64,000 nt of DNA from an uncultured Alphaproteobacteria bacterium (GTDB lineage Bacteria; Pseudomonadota; Alphaproteobacteria; Rhodobacterales; Rhodobacteraceae): NCBI GenBank assembly GCA_902580265.1, contig CACHJY010000002.1, positions 46,106 to 110,105 on the forward strand, in the 5' to 3' direction. Under the pieces are notes generated by a model, which did not search any database, was not told the DNA's origin, and saw nothing but the letters and a program-made list of their open reading frames with translations. This document shows, piece after piece, positions 8,258-17,093 of the stretch; position 1 is the first letter of the stretch; each line of letters starts with the position of its first letter. A program made the translations under genes and the position numbers.

Positions 8258-9556
8258 ATGAAAGACACGATTTTTGCGCTTTCGACGGTACCCGGCCTAT
8301 CAGCTATATCGGTTTTCAGAATATCAGGGCCTAACGCCTTTATTGTTTTAAAAAAATTAACAAAAGGAAAACTCCCAAAAAGCCGGTATGCTACCCTAAA
8401 GAGGATTTTTTGGAAGGGAGAGATTGTTGACCAATGTATTATTATCACCTTTCTTAAAAATGAAAGTTATTCGGGTGAGAAAACGGTAGAGATTCATTGT
8501 CATGGTAGCGTTGCTATAATCGAAAAGTTGATTTCGATTTTTATAGAGTGTGGGCCAGTACTTAAATTAAGAGCAGCGGCAGAAGGCGAGTTCACTCAAC
8601 AAGCCTTCTACAATGGAAAAATGGATCTTATCCAAGTCGAAGGACTATCTGACTTATTAAAAGCCGAAACAGAGGCACAAAGGAGAATGTCCTTTGATTC
8701 CGTGGATGGTACTGTTTCTAAAAAAGTGGATTGGTGGAAGTCTAAAATAATATCTATTTTAGCTTTTTTGGAGGCGGGCATTGATTTCACTGACCAGGAT
8801 CTAGGGGAAATAGAAGTCTTAAAATTGATATCAGACCTTATAGAAATGCTTGAAAGGGAGAAAAAAAATTTCCAGGATATTAGATCAATAAAAGAAGGTT
8901 TAGACATAGCAATAATTGGACCACCGAATGTGGGGAAATCAACTTTGATCAACCACTTATCAAAAAGAGAAGTTTCCCTTACTTCTAGGATAGCTGGCAC
9001 TACAAGAGATATTATTGAGTCTAAAATTCAAATCAATGGAGTTTTTGTTAATTTTTTGGATACAGCAGGCCTTAGAGATACAAATGATACGATAGAAAAA
9101 AAGGGTATTGCAACGATAAAAAGACGGCTAAAAACTGTAATTTTTAAAATCTTCCTTGTAAATAATGAGGATGACTTAAAAAAAATTGGGGTAAAAGTCG
9201 GTGATGCTGATGTTGTTTTTAAAGCTAAGGCTGATAGGGGAAACAAAACAAGATTTAAGGGAATATCCGGAAAAACAGGCTTGGGTGTCAGGGAAGCTAT
9301 TCGATTAATCGAAAAAAAAATACCAATGTTTTACGTTAGTAGCGGGGCGATGGCGACCAACCGCCAACAATCAAAAATTAATGATTTACTAAATATTTTA
9401 ATGGATTTAGCACTTGATATAAAAAAGGGTATAGATGTTGAGATAGTGGCTGAAAAAGCTAGGGATGGACTTAAAATAATCGAGGAGTTAACAGGAAAAA
9501 TAGACACCGAGGAGGTTTTGGGTATTATATTTAAAAGTTTTTGTATAGGAAAGTAA
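8258..9556 (+). CDS. mnmE: tRNA uridine-5-carboxymethylaminomethyl GTPase MnmE (TrmE)
   Basis: With MnmG it forms the 5-carboxymethylaminomethyl group on wobble uridine 34 of certain tRNAs. Its 432 residues comprise an N-terminal folate-binding domain (AEGEFTQQAFYNGKMDL near 108-124), a helical domain and an inserted G domain with P-loop GPPNVGKST (about 223-231) and DTAGLRD. The C-terminal CIGK motif carries the functional cysteine. The last base of its stop codon is the first base of a parS-like palindrome that also holds the mnmG start. The mnmE-mnmG-rsmG-parA-parB order is the conserved alphaproteobacterial one. Confidence 0.97.
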   Translation: MKDTIFALSTVPGLSAISVFRISGPNAFIVLKKLTKGKLPKSRYATLKRIFWKGEIVDQCIIITFLKNESYSGEKTVEIHCHGSVAIIEKLISIFIECGPVLKLRAAAEGEFTQQAFYNGKMDLIQVEGLSDLLKAETEAQRRMSFDSVDGTVSKKVDWWKSKIISILAFLEAGIDFTDQDLGEIEVLKLISDLIEMLEREKKNFQDIRSIKEGLDIAIIGPPNVGKSTLINHLSKREVSLTSRIAGTTRDIIESKIQINGVFVNFLDTAGLRDTNDTIEKKGIATIKRRLKTVIFKIFLVNNEDDLKKIGVKVGDADVVFKAKADRGNKTRFKGISGKTGLGVREAIRLIEKKIPMFYVSSGAMATNRQQSKINDLLNILMDLALDIKKGIDVEIVAEKARDGLKIIEELTGKIDTEEVLGIIFKSFCIGK

Positions 9557-9571
9557 GTTTCACGTGAAACA
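9556..9571. promoter_or_regulatory. parS centromere site (one mismatch) at the mnmE/mnmG junction
   Basis: AGTTTCACGTGAAACA matches the bacterial parS consensus TGTTTCACGTGAAACA at 15 of 16 positions. The GTG start of mnmG (9564-9566) lies inside the palindrome and the mnmE stop touches its left edge. It is a likely ParB nucleation site, about 3.8 kb from the candidate origin. Confidence 0.85.
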
Positions 9572-11423
9572 TTCATTTGATGTAATTGTTATTGGTGGGG
9601 GGCATGCTGGCTCAGAAGCTGCTTATGCGGTGGCAAGATCCGGTGGGCGTGTGGCTTTGGTTACAAAAAAAAGAGACCAGATAGGAGTTATGTCATGTAA
9701 TCCGGCTATAGGTGGGCTAGGAAAGGGACACCTGGTACGAGAAATAGACGCCCTTGGTGGCCTTATGGGAGTTGCAGCGGATATATCGGGGATTCAATTT
9801 CGATTGCTAAACAAATCTAAAGGCCCTGCTGTTCAGGGCCCCAGAACTCAATCTGACAGAAATCTTTATAAAAAAGCTGTACAGGCGATTTTATCCTCCA
9901 AGAAGAACATCACAATTATTGAGAGTGAGGTGGTTGATATATTTATTCAAAAAGGGACTTTAAAGGGTGTAGAGCTAGAAGATGGCAACAAGATCGGGGC
10001 AATTTGTGCAATATTGACTACAGGAACCTTTTTAAACGGTGAGATAAGGATTGGAGACCAGAAAACTACTGCGGGGCGAGCGGGAGATTTTGCATCCAAT
10101 AGGCTGGCAGGAAAAATTAGGGAAATGGGATTAAATATTGGAAGGTTAAAAACCGGAACCCCGGCAAGGTTATCATCAAAAACAATAAACTGGAATTTGG
10201 TTGAAAGACAGAAACCAGATGAGAAACCAACACTATTTTCATTTTTACATAAAAATCCTTTTCAAAGGCAAATTAGTTGTGGAATAACATATACAAACCA
10301 CTTAACTCACGAAATTATACACCGAAACATTGAGAAATCAGCTATTTTTAATGGTTCGATAACTTCTAATGGGCCAAGATACTGTCCATCTATTGAAGAT
10401 AAGGTTGTGAGGTTTTCAGATAAAGGGGAGCATCAGGTTTTTTTGGAACCGGAAGGATTAAATGATGATACAATTTATCCCAACGGGATTTCAACATCTT
10501 TACCTAAAGATATTCAGGAAAAGTATATTAGGTCCATAAGGGGACTGGAAAATGTAAATATATTGAATTACGGATATGCCGTTGAATATGACTTTGTAAA
10601 CCCCAAAAGCTTAAAATCTTCTCTAGAGTTAAAAAACATTAACGGTCTTTTTCTTGCAGGACAAATTAATGGTACCACGGGCTATGAAGAAGCAGCCGCT
10701 CAAGGGTTGGTTGCTGGGATCAATTCCTATCAATACGTAAAACAAAAAGAACCTTTTGTTTTAGATAGATCAGAGGCCTACATAGGTGTGATGATTGATG
10801 ATTTGGTAACCAGAGGTGTTATAGAGCCTTATAGAATGTTCACATCTAGAGCAGAGTTTAGACTTAGTTTGAGGTGCGATAACGCAGATATTAGACTCAC
10901 AGAGATGGGCCACAAGATCAAAATTGTATCGGACAATAGGCTTCGATTAGTAAGTGAGAAAAGAAACTCTATAAATAAGCTTACTAAATCCGCAAAAACA
11001 CTAAATTTTTCTAACAGAGAGTTGCAAGGGTTGGGTGTAAACCAGAAAAGTGACGGAAAAAAGAGATCTTTTCACGATATTTTAGCGCTTAATGGGGTTT
11101 CGGACGAAATCTTACGAAAACTGTGGGGTGGTTTTTTCGACTTTGATTTGGATGTTCGAGAGTTTGTACGAGCAGATGCCAAATATAACTACTATATTGC
11201 CAGGCAAAAAAGTGATGTAGATAGAATGCGAAAGAATATTAATACTGTTATTCCGAAAGATATTGATTTTAGAAAAATAGATGGATTATCATCAGAATTA
11301 AAGCTCAAGTTAAGCGTAGCAAACCCACAACATATCCATGAGGCCAGTAAGATCGATGGTATGACTCCAAGTGGACTGATGTTAATAATATCAAAGATTA
11401 ATTCTTACAGAAAGACAGTTTGA
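9564..11423 (+). CDS. mnmG: tRNA uridine-5-carboxymethylaminomethyl modification protein MnmG (GidA)
   Basis: FAD-dependent partner of MnmE in modification of tRNA wobble uridine. The 619-residue length is normal. The dinucleotide-binding motif IGGGHAGSEAA lies at about residues 10-20. MSCNPAIGGLGKGHL (about 43-57) is the GidA signature, and GYEEAAAQGLVAGINS marks the second family signature (about 373-388). The GTG start at 9564 is the only reasonable one and falls within the parS-like palindrome, so ParB binding and translation start share sequence. Its TGA stop overlaps a possible TTG start of rsmG. Confidence 0.97.
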   Translation: MKHSFDVIVIGGGHAGSEAAYAVARSGGRVALVTKKRDQIGVMSCNPAIGGLGKGHLVREIDALGGLMGVAADISGIQFRLLNKSKGPAVQGPRTQSDRNLYKKAVQAILSSKKNITIIESEVVDIFIQKGTLKGVELEDGNKIGAICAILTTGTFLNGEIRIGDQKTTAGRAGDFASNRLAGKIREMGLNIGRLKTGTPARLSSKTINWNLVERQKPDEKPTLFSFLHKNPFQRQISCGITYTNHLTHEIIHRNIEKSAIFNGSITSNGPRYCPSIEDKVVRFSDKGEHQVFLEPEGLNDDTIYPNGISTSLPKDIQEKYIRSIRGLENVNILNYGYAVEYDFVNPKSLKSSLELKNINGLFLAGQINGTTGYEEAAAQGLVAGINSYQYVKQKEPFVLDRSEAYIGVMIDDLVTRGVIEPYRMFTSRAEFRLSLRCDNADIRLTEMGHKIKIVSDNRLRLVSEKRNSINKLTKSAKTLNFSNRELQGLGVNQKSDGKKRSFHDILALNGVSDEILRKLWGGFFDFDLDVREFVRADAKYNYYIARQKSDVDRMRKNINTVIPKDIDFRKIDGLSSELKLKLSVANPQHIHEASKIDGMTPSGLMLIISKINSYRKTV

Positions 11424-12040
11424 AAAAAAACGATTTTATGGAAATTTTAAATGTTTCACGTGAAACACTAAACAGTTTTCTCGAATATGAATATTTGCTG
11501 TCTAAATGGAACAAGAAAATAAACCTTGTATCAAAAAAAACATTGGTTGATATATGGGGACGGCATTTCTTAGACTCGGGGCAAATTATTAATCACGTAG
11601 ATGCATCAGGAAAAAGGTGGATTGATGTGGGATCTGGAGCTGGTTTCCCTGGATTGGTTGTTGCGCTGTTGTTAAAGGATAGAAAAATAGATTGTGATCT
11701 AATTTTAGTTGAAAAAAACCCGAAAAAAGTTTTTTTTCTTAATGAGGTAATAAGAAAGCTTAATTTGAACGTTAAGGTTATCAAAAACAATATCGCCTCT
11801 TTAGAGTCTTTAAAAGCCGACATTTTAACGGCAAGAGCATTTTCAGAATTAAAAGAGCTAATAGAACTAGCCCATTATCATTGTAATGAAACAGGCATTT
11901 GTTTATTTTTAAAGGGTGAAAACTATAAGGCGGAATTAGATAAAACTTTAAATTATTGGTTTTTTGACTATGATGTTTTTAACAGCTTAAGCAACCACTC
12001 TGGAAAGATTATCAGAGTAAAAAAAATTTTTAAACGATAA
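11420..12040 (+). CDS. rsmG: 16S rRNA (guanine-527-N7)-methyltransferase RsmG (GidB)
   Basis: SAM-dependent methylation of G527 in 16S rRNA. The protein is 206 residues from TTG 11420, or 200 from ATG 11438; the sequence does not decide between them. The SAM motif WIDVGSGAGFPGLV lies near residue 68 and VEKNPKKVFFLNEV near 97. A perfect parS palindrome (11452-11467) is read as the codons for NVSRET in the N-terminal part, a dual use known in alphaproteobacteria. The TAA stop (12038-12040) overlaps the apparent parA start as ATAA, where ATGA would be expected. Confidence 0.95.
   Translation: MKKNDFMEILNVSRETLNSFLEYEYLLSKWNKKINLVSKKTLVDIWGRHFLDSGQIINHVDASGKRWIDVGSGAGFPGLVVALLLKDRKIDCDLILVEKNPKKVFFLNEVIRKLNLNVKVIKNNIASLESLKADILTARAFSELKELIELAHYHCNETGICLFLKGENYKAELDKTLNYWFFDYDVFNSLSNHSGKIIRVKKIFKR
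11452..11467. promoter_or_regulatory. parS centromere site, perfect 16-base palindrome, inside rsmG
   Basis: TGTTTCACGTGAAACA, an exact match to the parS consensus, sits within the rsmG coding sequence and encodes residues of NVSRET. It lies about 600 bases before parA and 5.6 kb from the candidate origin. It should be the main ParB loading site in this region. Confidence 0.95.
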
Positions 12041-12855
12041 AGGGTAAAAAAATCTCAAATCCTTCGATTATATCTATTGCCAATCAAAAAGGTGGTGTGG
12101 GTAAAACGACCACAGCTATAAATCTATCTACAGCACTTGCTGCAGTGAATAATAAGGTGTTAATTATGGATTTAGATGCTCAGGGAAACGCTTCAACTGG
12201 TTTAGGTGTTCCACAAGAGGAGCGAGAGAAGACCACGTATGATTTATTGACTGGCAAAGCTAGCTTAAAAGATGTAGTGAAGAAAACCAACATACCATCT
12301 CTTTTTATAGCTCCTGCGTCGACTGACTTATCATCTATCGATGTTGATCTTTTTGAAGAGAAGGGTAGAGTTGTTAAACTTCGTGATTTGCTTGCAAAAG
12401 AGAATTTTGATTTTGATTATATTTTAATTGACTGTCCACCATCACTAAATCTTTTGACTATAAACTCAATGGTGGCGTCACATTCAGTTTTGGTTCCCTT
12501 GCAGGCAGAGTTTTTTGCGCTCGAGGGATTAAGTCAATTGCTACTAACAGTAAGAGATATAAGATCAAAAATTAACGTAGACCTGAAAATTCACGGCATC
12601 GTATTAACTATGTTCGACAAGAGAAATAATTTATCAGAGCAAATTGAGGAAGACGTAAGGGGAAATCTTGGAGAGTTGGTTTACGACACAATTATTCCCA
12701 GAAATGTCCGTATTAGTGAGGCTCCTTCGTTTTCAATGCCCGCTCTAATATATGATCATAAGTGTTCTGGTGCTATTGCATATCAAAAACTAGCAGCAGA
12801 ATTTTTAAAGAGGGAAGACCACTTTGAAAGAAGGAAAAATGAGTTCAAAAAATGA
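12037..12855 (+). CDS. parA: Chromosome-partitioning ATPase ParA, with no standard start codon
   Basis: Walker-type ATPase that moves ParB-parS complexes for chromosome segregation. Deviant Walker A is KGGVGKTTTA. MDLDAQGNASTGLG and YILIDCPPSLNLL follow, all typical of ParA/Soj. The family N-terminus IISIANQKGGVGK is present, but between the in-frame stop at 12031-12033 and the P-loop there is no ATG, GTG or TTG; the first GTG (12097) is the valine of the P-loop itself and cannot be the start. ATA at 12037, overlapping the rsmG stop as ATAA, is the most natural start by position and gives 272 residues. ATC and ATT codons downstream are alternatives. A single A-to-G change at 12039 would restore ATGA. 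Confidence 0.9.
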   Translation: MKGKKISNPSIISIANQKGGVGKTTTAINLSTALAAVNNKVLIMDLDAQGNASTGLGVPQEEREKTTYDLLTGKASLKDVVKKTNIPSLFIAPASTDLSSIDVDLFEEKGRVVKLRDLLAKENFDFDYILIDCPPSLNLLTINSMVASHSVLVPLQAEFFALEGLSQLLLTVRDIRSKINVDLKIHGIVLTMFDKRNNLSEQIEEDVRGNLGELVYDTIIPRNVRISEAPSFSMPALIYDHKCSGAIAYQKLAAEFLKREDHFERRKNEFKK

Positions 12856-13744
12856 ACGAAAAAAAAGTTTGGGTAGAGGGCTTTCATCCTTTTTAGATGT
12901 TGACGGCTTCGATGACATAGTGGAAAGGAAAAAAGATGAAGATAAGGTTAAAATTTCTTCTAATAACTCAAGTTATCTGCCAATAGAGCATATTGTTCCA
13001 AATCTGAATCAACCTAGAAAGGATTTTTCAACCGATGAACTAAACAGTCTAGCCTCTTCAATAGAAGAAACGGGAATAATACAGCCCATCCTTGTAAGGA
13101 AGAACAATGATGTTTACGAGATAGTAGCTGGTGAAAGGCGCTGGAGAGCTGCGCAAATTGCGAAAATTCATGAAGTTCCGGTTTTGATAAAGGAGTTAAC
13201 CGACGAAGAAGTTGTAAAAATTTCCATTATTGAAAACATTCAAAGAGTAGACTTAAATCCAATAGAGGAAGCTAATTCATACAATCAATTGATCAGAGAT
13301 TTCGGTTATACCCAAGAAAAAGTTTCAGCATCGCTAGGAAAATCAAGAAGCTATATAGCAAATTCTTTAAGACTACTATCACTACCCGAAAGCATAATTA
13401 TATTTTTAAAAGAAGGCAAATTGACGAGTGGACATGCTAGAGCTCTTGTAGGAGTAAAAAACTCGGAGTATTTAGCAAGGAAAATAATAGAAGAGAGTTT
13501 ATCGGTTAGGGATATAGAAAATATCGTAAAAAAAGGAATAGCGCAAAGTGATAATATAATAAAAAAAGGGACATCACTTAAAAAAGATGTTGATACTCTT
13601 AATTTAGAACAAGATCTTAAATTAGCCCTAGGTTTAAAGACAACTATAGATCACAATGAAAATTCAGGGGGAGGACGTATCGTTATTAAATACAAAGACT
13701 TAGAACAATTGGATATATTTTGCTCAAAAATAATGAAGATCTGA
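12839..13744 (+). CDS. parB: Chromosome-partitioning protein ParB
   Basis: CTP-dependent parS-binding clamp that works with ParA. The ATG at 12839 follows an AGAAGGA ribosome-binding site and gives 301 residues; it overlaps the end of parA by 17 bases. KKSLGRGLSSFL near the start is the ParA-stimulating tail. NQPRKDF, the CTP-binding GERRWRAAQIA, NIQRVDLNPIEEA and the helix-turn-helix TQEKVSASLGKSRSYIANSL follow in the usual order. Two parS sites lie upstream in rsmG and at the mnmG start. Confidence 0.96.
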   Translation: MSSKNERKKSLGRGLSSFLDVDGFDDIVERKKDEDKVKISSNNSSYLPIEHIVPNLNQPRKDFSTDELNSLASSIEETGIIQPILVRKNNDVYEIVAGERRWRAAQIAKIHEVPVLIKELTDEEVVKISIIENIQRVDLNPIEEANSYNQLIRDFGYTQEKVSASLGKSRSYIANSLRLLSLPESIIIFLKEGKLTSGHARALVGVKNSEYLARKIIEESLSVRDIENIVKKGIAQSDNIIKKGTSLKKDVDTLNLEQDLKLALGLKTTIDHNENSGGGRIVIKYKDLEQLDIFCSKIMKI

Positions 13745-13748
13745 CTTT

Positions 13749-14888
13749 TTAAAAGCACTCAACTAAAGACCGAGCAATGTAATCCAACATTTTTTTACCT
13801 CTCTTTCTTATAACAATTTCATTGTCTTTGGTTTTTATTAATTTGTTCTCTTCTAGATGGAATACTACAGGGTTAAGTTTTTCATAGTCAAAAATGGAAA
13901 CCGGTATGTTATCGGATATTCTAAGATTCATTATTAATTTTTCTTCTAACATAACTCTATTTTCTATTGGGGTTATCTTTGGAGTACTTGAATTTAAGGA
14001 AACTGTTTTTTTAAACCAAATATCAGGATTCCTCTCTTCTTCTGTCGCGTATCTTTTTCCTGACATCGTTACCCGACCGTGTGCGCCTGGTCCTACACCA
14101 ATATAATCATCATACTTCCAGTACGAAATATTATGCTTGCACTCAAAGCCTTTTATCGCAAAATTTGATGTTTCATATTGCTTATAACCACCGTCTTTAC
14201 AAAGTTGCCTCGTGATATCAAACATATTAGATACAATTTTTTGTTTTGGCATACCTTTTAATAAATCTCTTTTGAATAGCTTATGGAAATTAGTGTTTTC
14301 TTCTATTGTGAGTTGATAGAGAGAAAGGTGCGGTGCTTCTAGGGAAAGTATTTGTGAAAGTTCATCCCTCCACTCGCTGGCACTTTGATATTGCCTGCCA
14401 TATATAAAGTCTAGGTTATAATTTTTGAACCAATTGTTAATGACTTCTATAGCTTCAATAGCTTGATTTTTATTATGATCGCGTCCTAAATTACCTAAAT
14501 CTTTATTATTAAGAGTTTGCACACCCACTGATACTCTATTAATACCGATATCCTTAAATAATTTAAATTTACTTTCAGATACACTGTTAGGATTGGCCTC
14601 GATAGTAATCTCACAATCACCATTAATAGTCCATAAGCTATCAATTTTCTTTAATACCATTGCCACAAAATCAGGATCAAGAAGACTTGGTGTACCTCCA
14701 CCAAAAAAAACTGACTTAATTTCTCTTTTAGCCAGTCTCGAAGACCATAATTCTAATGCTCTTAAATAGGCTTTTAACCAATGAAACTGATAATTGCTTT
14801 CCCTTTTATATGAATTAAAATCGCAATAAGGGCACTTTATTTTACAAAATGGCCAATGTATGTATAAGGCTAGGGAAGATCCTTCCAT
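13749..14888 (-). CDS. hemW: Radical SAM haem chaperone HemW (HemN-like)
   Basis: Radical SAM protein of the HemW family, thought to insert haem into respiratory proteins rather than to oxidise coproporphyrinogen. The 379-residue protein has the cluster motif CKIKCPYC near residues 16-23, FFGGGTPSLL (about 62-71), and NRVSVGVQTLN (about 116). It lacks the longer N-terminal extension of true HemN. It ends the operon rph-rdgB-hemW, one base after rdgB, and is convergent with parB. Confidence 0.93.
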   Translation of the reverse strand: MEGSSLALYIHWPFCKIKCPYCDFNSYKRESNYQFHWLKAYLRALELWSSRLAKREIKSVFFGGGTPSLLDPDFVAMVLKKIDSLWTINGDCEITIEANPNSVSESKFKLFKDIGINRVSVGVQTLNNKDLGNLGRDHNKNQAIEAIEVINNWFKNYNLDFIYGRQYQSASEWRDELSQILSLEAPHLSLYQLTIEENTNFHKLFKRDLLKGMPKQKIVSNMFDITRQLCKDGGYKQYETSNFAIKGFECKHNISYWKYDDYIGVGPGAHGRVTMSGKRYATEEERNPDIWFKKTVSLNSSTPKITPIENRVMLEEKLIMNLRISDNIPVSIFDYEKLNPVVFHLEENKLIKTKDNEIVIRKRGKKMLDYIARSLVECF

Positions 14889-14889
14889 T

Positions 14890-15501
14890 TCAAAAACAAG
14901 AATCCAATAGGTTATCCATAGCTAATCCCCTATGACTTATCTTATTTTTTTCCCACCTATCCATCTGCCCAAAAGTTTCTTCATATCCATTTGGTAGAAA
15001 AACAGGATCATAACCGTGACCTTTTTCACCCTTACCAGGCCAAATTATCTCACCATATATTTTCCCCTCAAACTTCTCAAAATAATTATCTGGCCAATAT
15101 AAAATTAATGAGCAAATAAAATAAGCGGTGCAAGGCCCCAAAAAATTATTTTTCTCAATTTCCCTGATGAGCTTATCGGTTGCAAACTTAAAATCCCTCG
15201 ACCCGTCACTCTTAATTGCCCAATCCGCCGAGTAAATGCCCGGCGCGCCCTTTAATATGTCAACACATAGCCCGCTATCATCGGCTAAGCTCACCAGACC
15301 AGTCAATTTTGTGGCTTCTCTCGCCTTTATTAAAGAATTCTCCCAAAACGACCTCCCGGTCTCTTCGGGCGTTCTACCAGAATATTGGCCTATATCCCTA
15401 ATATTGAAGTTAACTTTGCCAAACAAATGCTTGAACTCTTCTATCTTTCCAAAATTGTGGGTCGCTAAAACCAAATCCTTTTCTTGAAATTTTCTATTCA
15501 T
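14890..15501 (-). CDS. rdgB: XTP/dITP diphosphatase (non-canonical purine NTP pyrophosphatase)
   Basis: Hydrolyses XTP, dITP and ITP to keep deaminated purines out of nucleic acids. The 203-residue protein shows the substrate motif [12 protein letters not shown] near residues 12-23, the metal-binding [12 protein letters not shown] (about 74-85), and [10 protein letters not shown] (about 160-169), all diagnostic. Its start overlaps the end of rph by eight bases, and hemW follows after one base, so the three genes are one transcription unit. Confidence 0.96.
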   Translation of the reverse strand: MNRKFQEKDLVLATHNFGKIEEFKHLFGKVNFNIRDIGQYSGRTPEETGRSFWENSLIKAREATKLTGLVSLADDSGLCVDILKGAPGIYSADWAIKSDGSRDFKFATDKLIREIEKNNFLGPCTAYFICSLILYWPDNYFEKFEGKIYGEIIWPGKGEKGHGYDPVFLPNGYEETFGQMDRWEKNKISHRGLAMDNLLDSCF

Positions 15502-16201
15502 TTAAAGCTGATTTCTGTATCTCAACTAATTTTTTTATTCCTTCTGAAGCCATAGAAAACATTATTTCGAACTCCTCTTTTGAAAACGGTTTTTTTTCAG
15601 CAGAGCATTGAATTTCAATTAAATCTCCCTTATCGTCCATAACAAAATTAGCGTCTGTCTCCGCTGCACTATCTTCTTGATAATTAAGGTCCAATTTTTG
15701 CTCTCCATCAACAATCCCACATGATATCGCTGCAACATGCCGGATAATAGGGTCAAACTTTATCTGTCCACTTCTTATCAAGTTGTTGGTAGCTAGTTTT
15801 AGTGCGACCCAACCTCCACAGATTGAGGCACATCTAGTGCCACCGTCAGCTTGGATTACATCACAATCAACTATTATTTGCCTCTCACCTAGCGCAACTC
15901 TGTCAACAGCCACCCTTAAACTTCTTCCAATCAATCTTTGAATCTCTTGTGTTCTACCACTTTGGCCAGACTGTTTAGCTTCCCTTCTCATCCTTTCATT
16001 TGTAGAACCCGGTAACATTCCGTACTCTGCTGTCACCCACCCCATACCGCTTTTTCTTAAGAAAGGAGGAACAGTTTCTTCAATGGTTGCTTTACAAATG
16101 ACGATAGTGTTGCCAAATTTTATTAGACAGGAATTTTCTATGTTCGTTAATAAATCAAAAGATATCGAAACATTTCTCATCTCTTCACTTAAAGTGTCCA
16201 T
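15494..16201 (-). CDS. rph: Ribonuclease PH
   Basis: Phosphorolytic 3'-5' exoribonuclease that trims tRNA precursors, acting as a hexamer. The 235-residue protein has [16 protein letters not shown] around residues 59-74, [10 protein letters not shown] (about 86-95), [17 protein letters not shown] (about 114-130), and [15 protein letters not shown] (about 162-176) with the acidic catalytic residues. It heads the operon with rdgB and hemW. In relatives hrcA often lies beside rph and before grpE; here the 262-base gap to grpE contains no hrcA. Confidence 0.96.
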   Translation of the reverse strand: MDTLSEEMRNVSISFDLLTNIENSCLIKFGNTIVICKATIEETVPPFLRKSGMGWVTAEYGMLPGSTNERMRREAKQSGQSGRTQEIQRLIGRSLRVAVDRVALGERQIIVDCDVIQADGGTRCASICGGWVALKLATNNLIRSGQIKFDPIIRHVAAISCGIVDGEQKLDLNYQEDSAAETDANFVMDDKGDLIEIQCSAEKKPFSKEEFEIMFSMASEGIKKLVEIQKSALNE

Positions 16202-16463
16202 TTTTTTACCAGTGTGCTATTTACTTATGCATACATAAAAAATTATTCACTTAAATAAAGCAAGTTTTAAATTAGAATATAAAATCATAAATCATAAATT
16301 TTTTATATTTAAATGCCTTTAAATTCTTTTAATTCACACATATATCTTATATATAGATATGCGTATTTTATAATTACCAATAATGTAGTTTGAAGACGAC
16401 AATTATAGCGCTGCTTTTTTATATACGGTCGAAAATATCAGGTGGAACGGGAAGGTTGTTAAA

Positions 16464-17090
16464 ATGGACAAAGAGGATATAGGAATGGATCCAAAGGATC
16501 ATGAAGAGTCGCAGAACAATGAGGAAGAGACAGAAACTTTAATTGATAATGAAGAAAAAGGGGAAGATTCAGATGTGGAAACAAAAGAAGTAGAAAAAAC
16601 TCTAGAAGAACTTAAAGAGGAAAATAAAATTCTTTCAGACAAAATGATGAGAGCCCTTGCTGAAACAGAAAATATAAGGAAAAAGTTTTTTAAGGAAAAA
16701 AAAGACGCAGAGATATATGGCGGCACAAAGTTAGCTAGAGACATATTATCTGTTCTTGATAATCTTAATCGAGCCTTGGAAAGCGTTGATGATGAAATGA
16801 TAGAAAAACAAAATGCTTTTTTAGAGGGAATAGAGCTTACAAAAAAGGAGCTATTAAACACTTTCTCGAACCATCAAATTAATGAATTAGCTCCTAAAGA
16901 GGGAGAAAAATTCGATCCTAAATTTCATCAAGCGATGTTCGAGGGCCCCCATCCAGACATCGACAAAGGAAATATTATTCAAGTAATGGCAAATGGTTTT
17001 ACAATAGGGGAAAGGCTATTAAGAGCCGCACAGGTAGGGGTATCCTCCGGAGTTATTCAAGATAAAAAAGAGGAGAATCAGGAAAACTAA
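16464..17090 (+). CDS. grpE: Nucleotide exchange factor GrpE
   Basis: Releases ADP from DnaK in the heat-shock chaperone cycle. The 208-residue protein has a very acidic N-terminal tail (residues 1-50), a long coiled coil (about 50-110) with RALAETENIRKKFFKEK, and the C-terminal beta domain ending in GFTIGERLLRAAQVGVSSG. The gap before it (16202-16463) is AT-rich; I see a possible CTTATAT minus-10-like element at 16346-16352 but no convincing heat-shock promoter. It converges on mutS with a three-base gap. Confidence 0.95.
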   Translation: MDKEDIGMDPKDHEESQNNEEETETLIDNEEKGEDSDVETKEVEKTLEELKEENKILSDKMMRALAETENIRKKFFKEKKDAEIYGGTKLARDILSVLDNLNRALESVDDEMIEKQNAFLEGIELTKKELLNTFSNHQINELAPKEGEKFDPKFHQAMFEGPHPDIDKGNIIQVMANGFTIGERLLRAAQVGVSSGVIQDKKEENQEN

Positions 17091-17093
17091 TTC

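Noticed and set aside
12097..12099. GTG as parA start codon
   Set aside because: It encodes the valine within the P-loop KGGVGKT; starting there would remove the first P-loop residues and the conserved first beta strand.
16325..16352. Possible RpoH promoter before grpE (CTTT and CTTATAT)
   Set aside because: The minus-10 like part fits, but the minus-35 has CTTT instead of CTTG and a spacing of 16; too weak in such AT-rich DNA.
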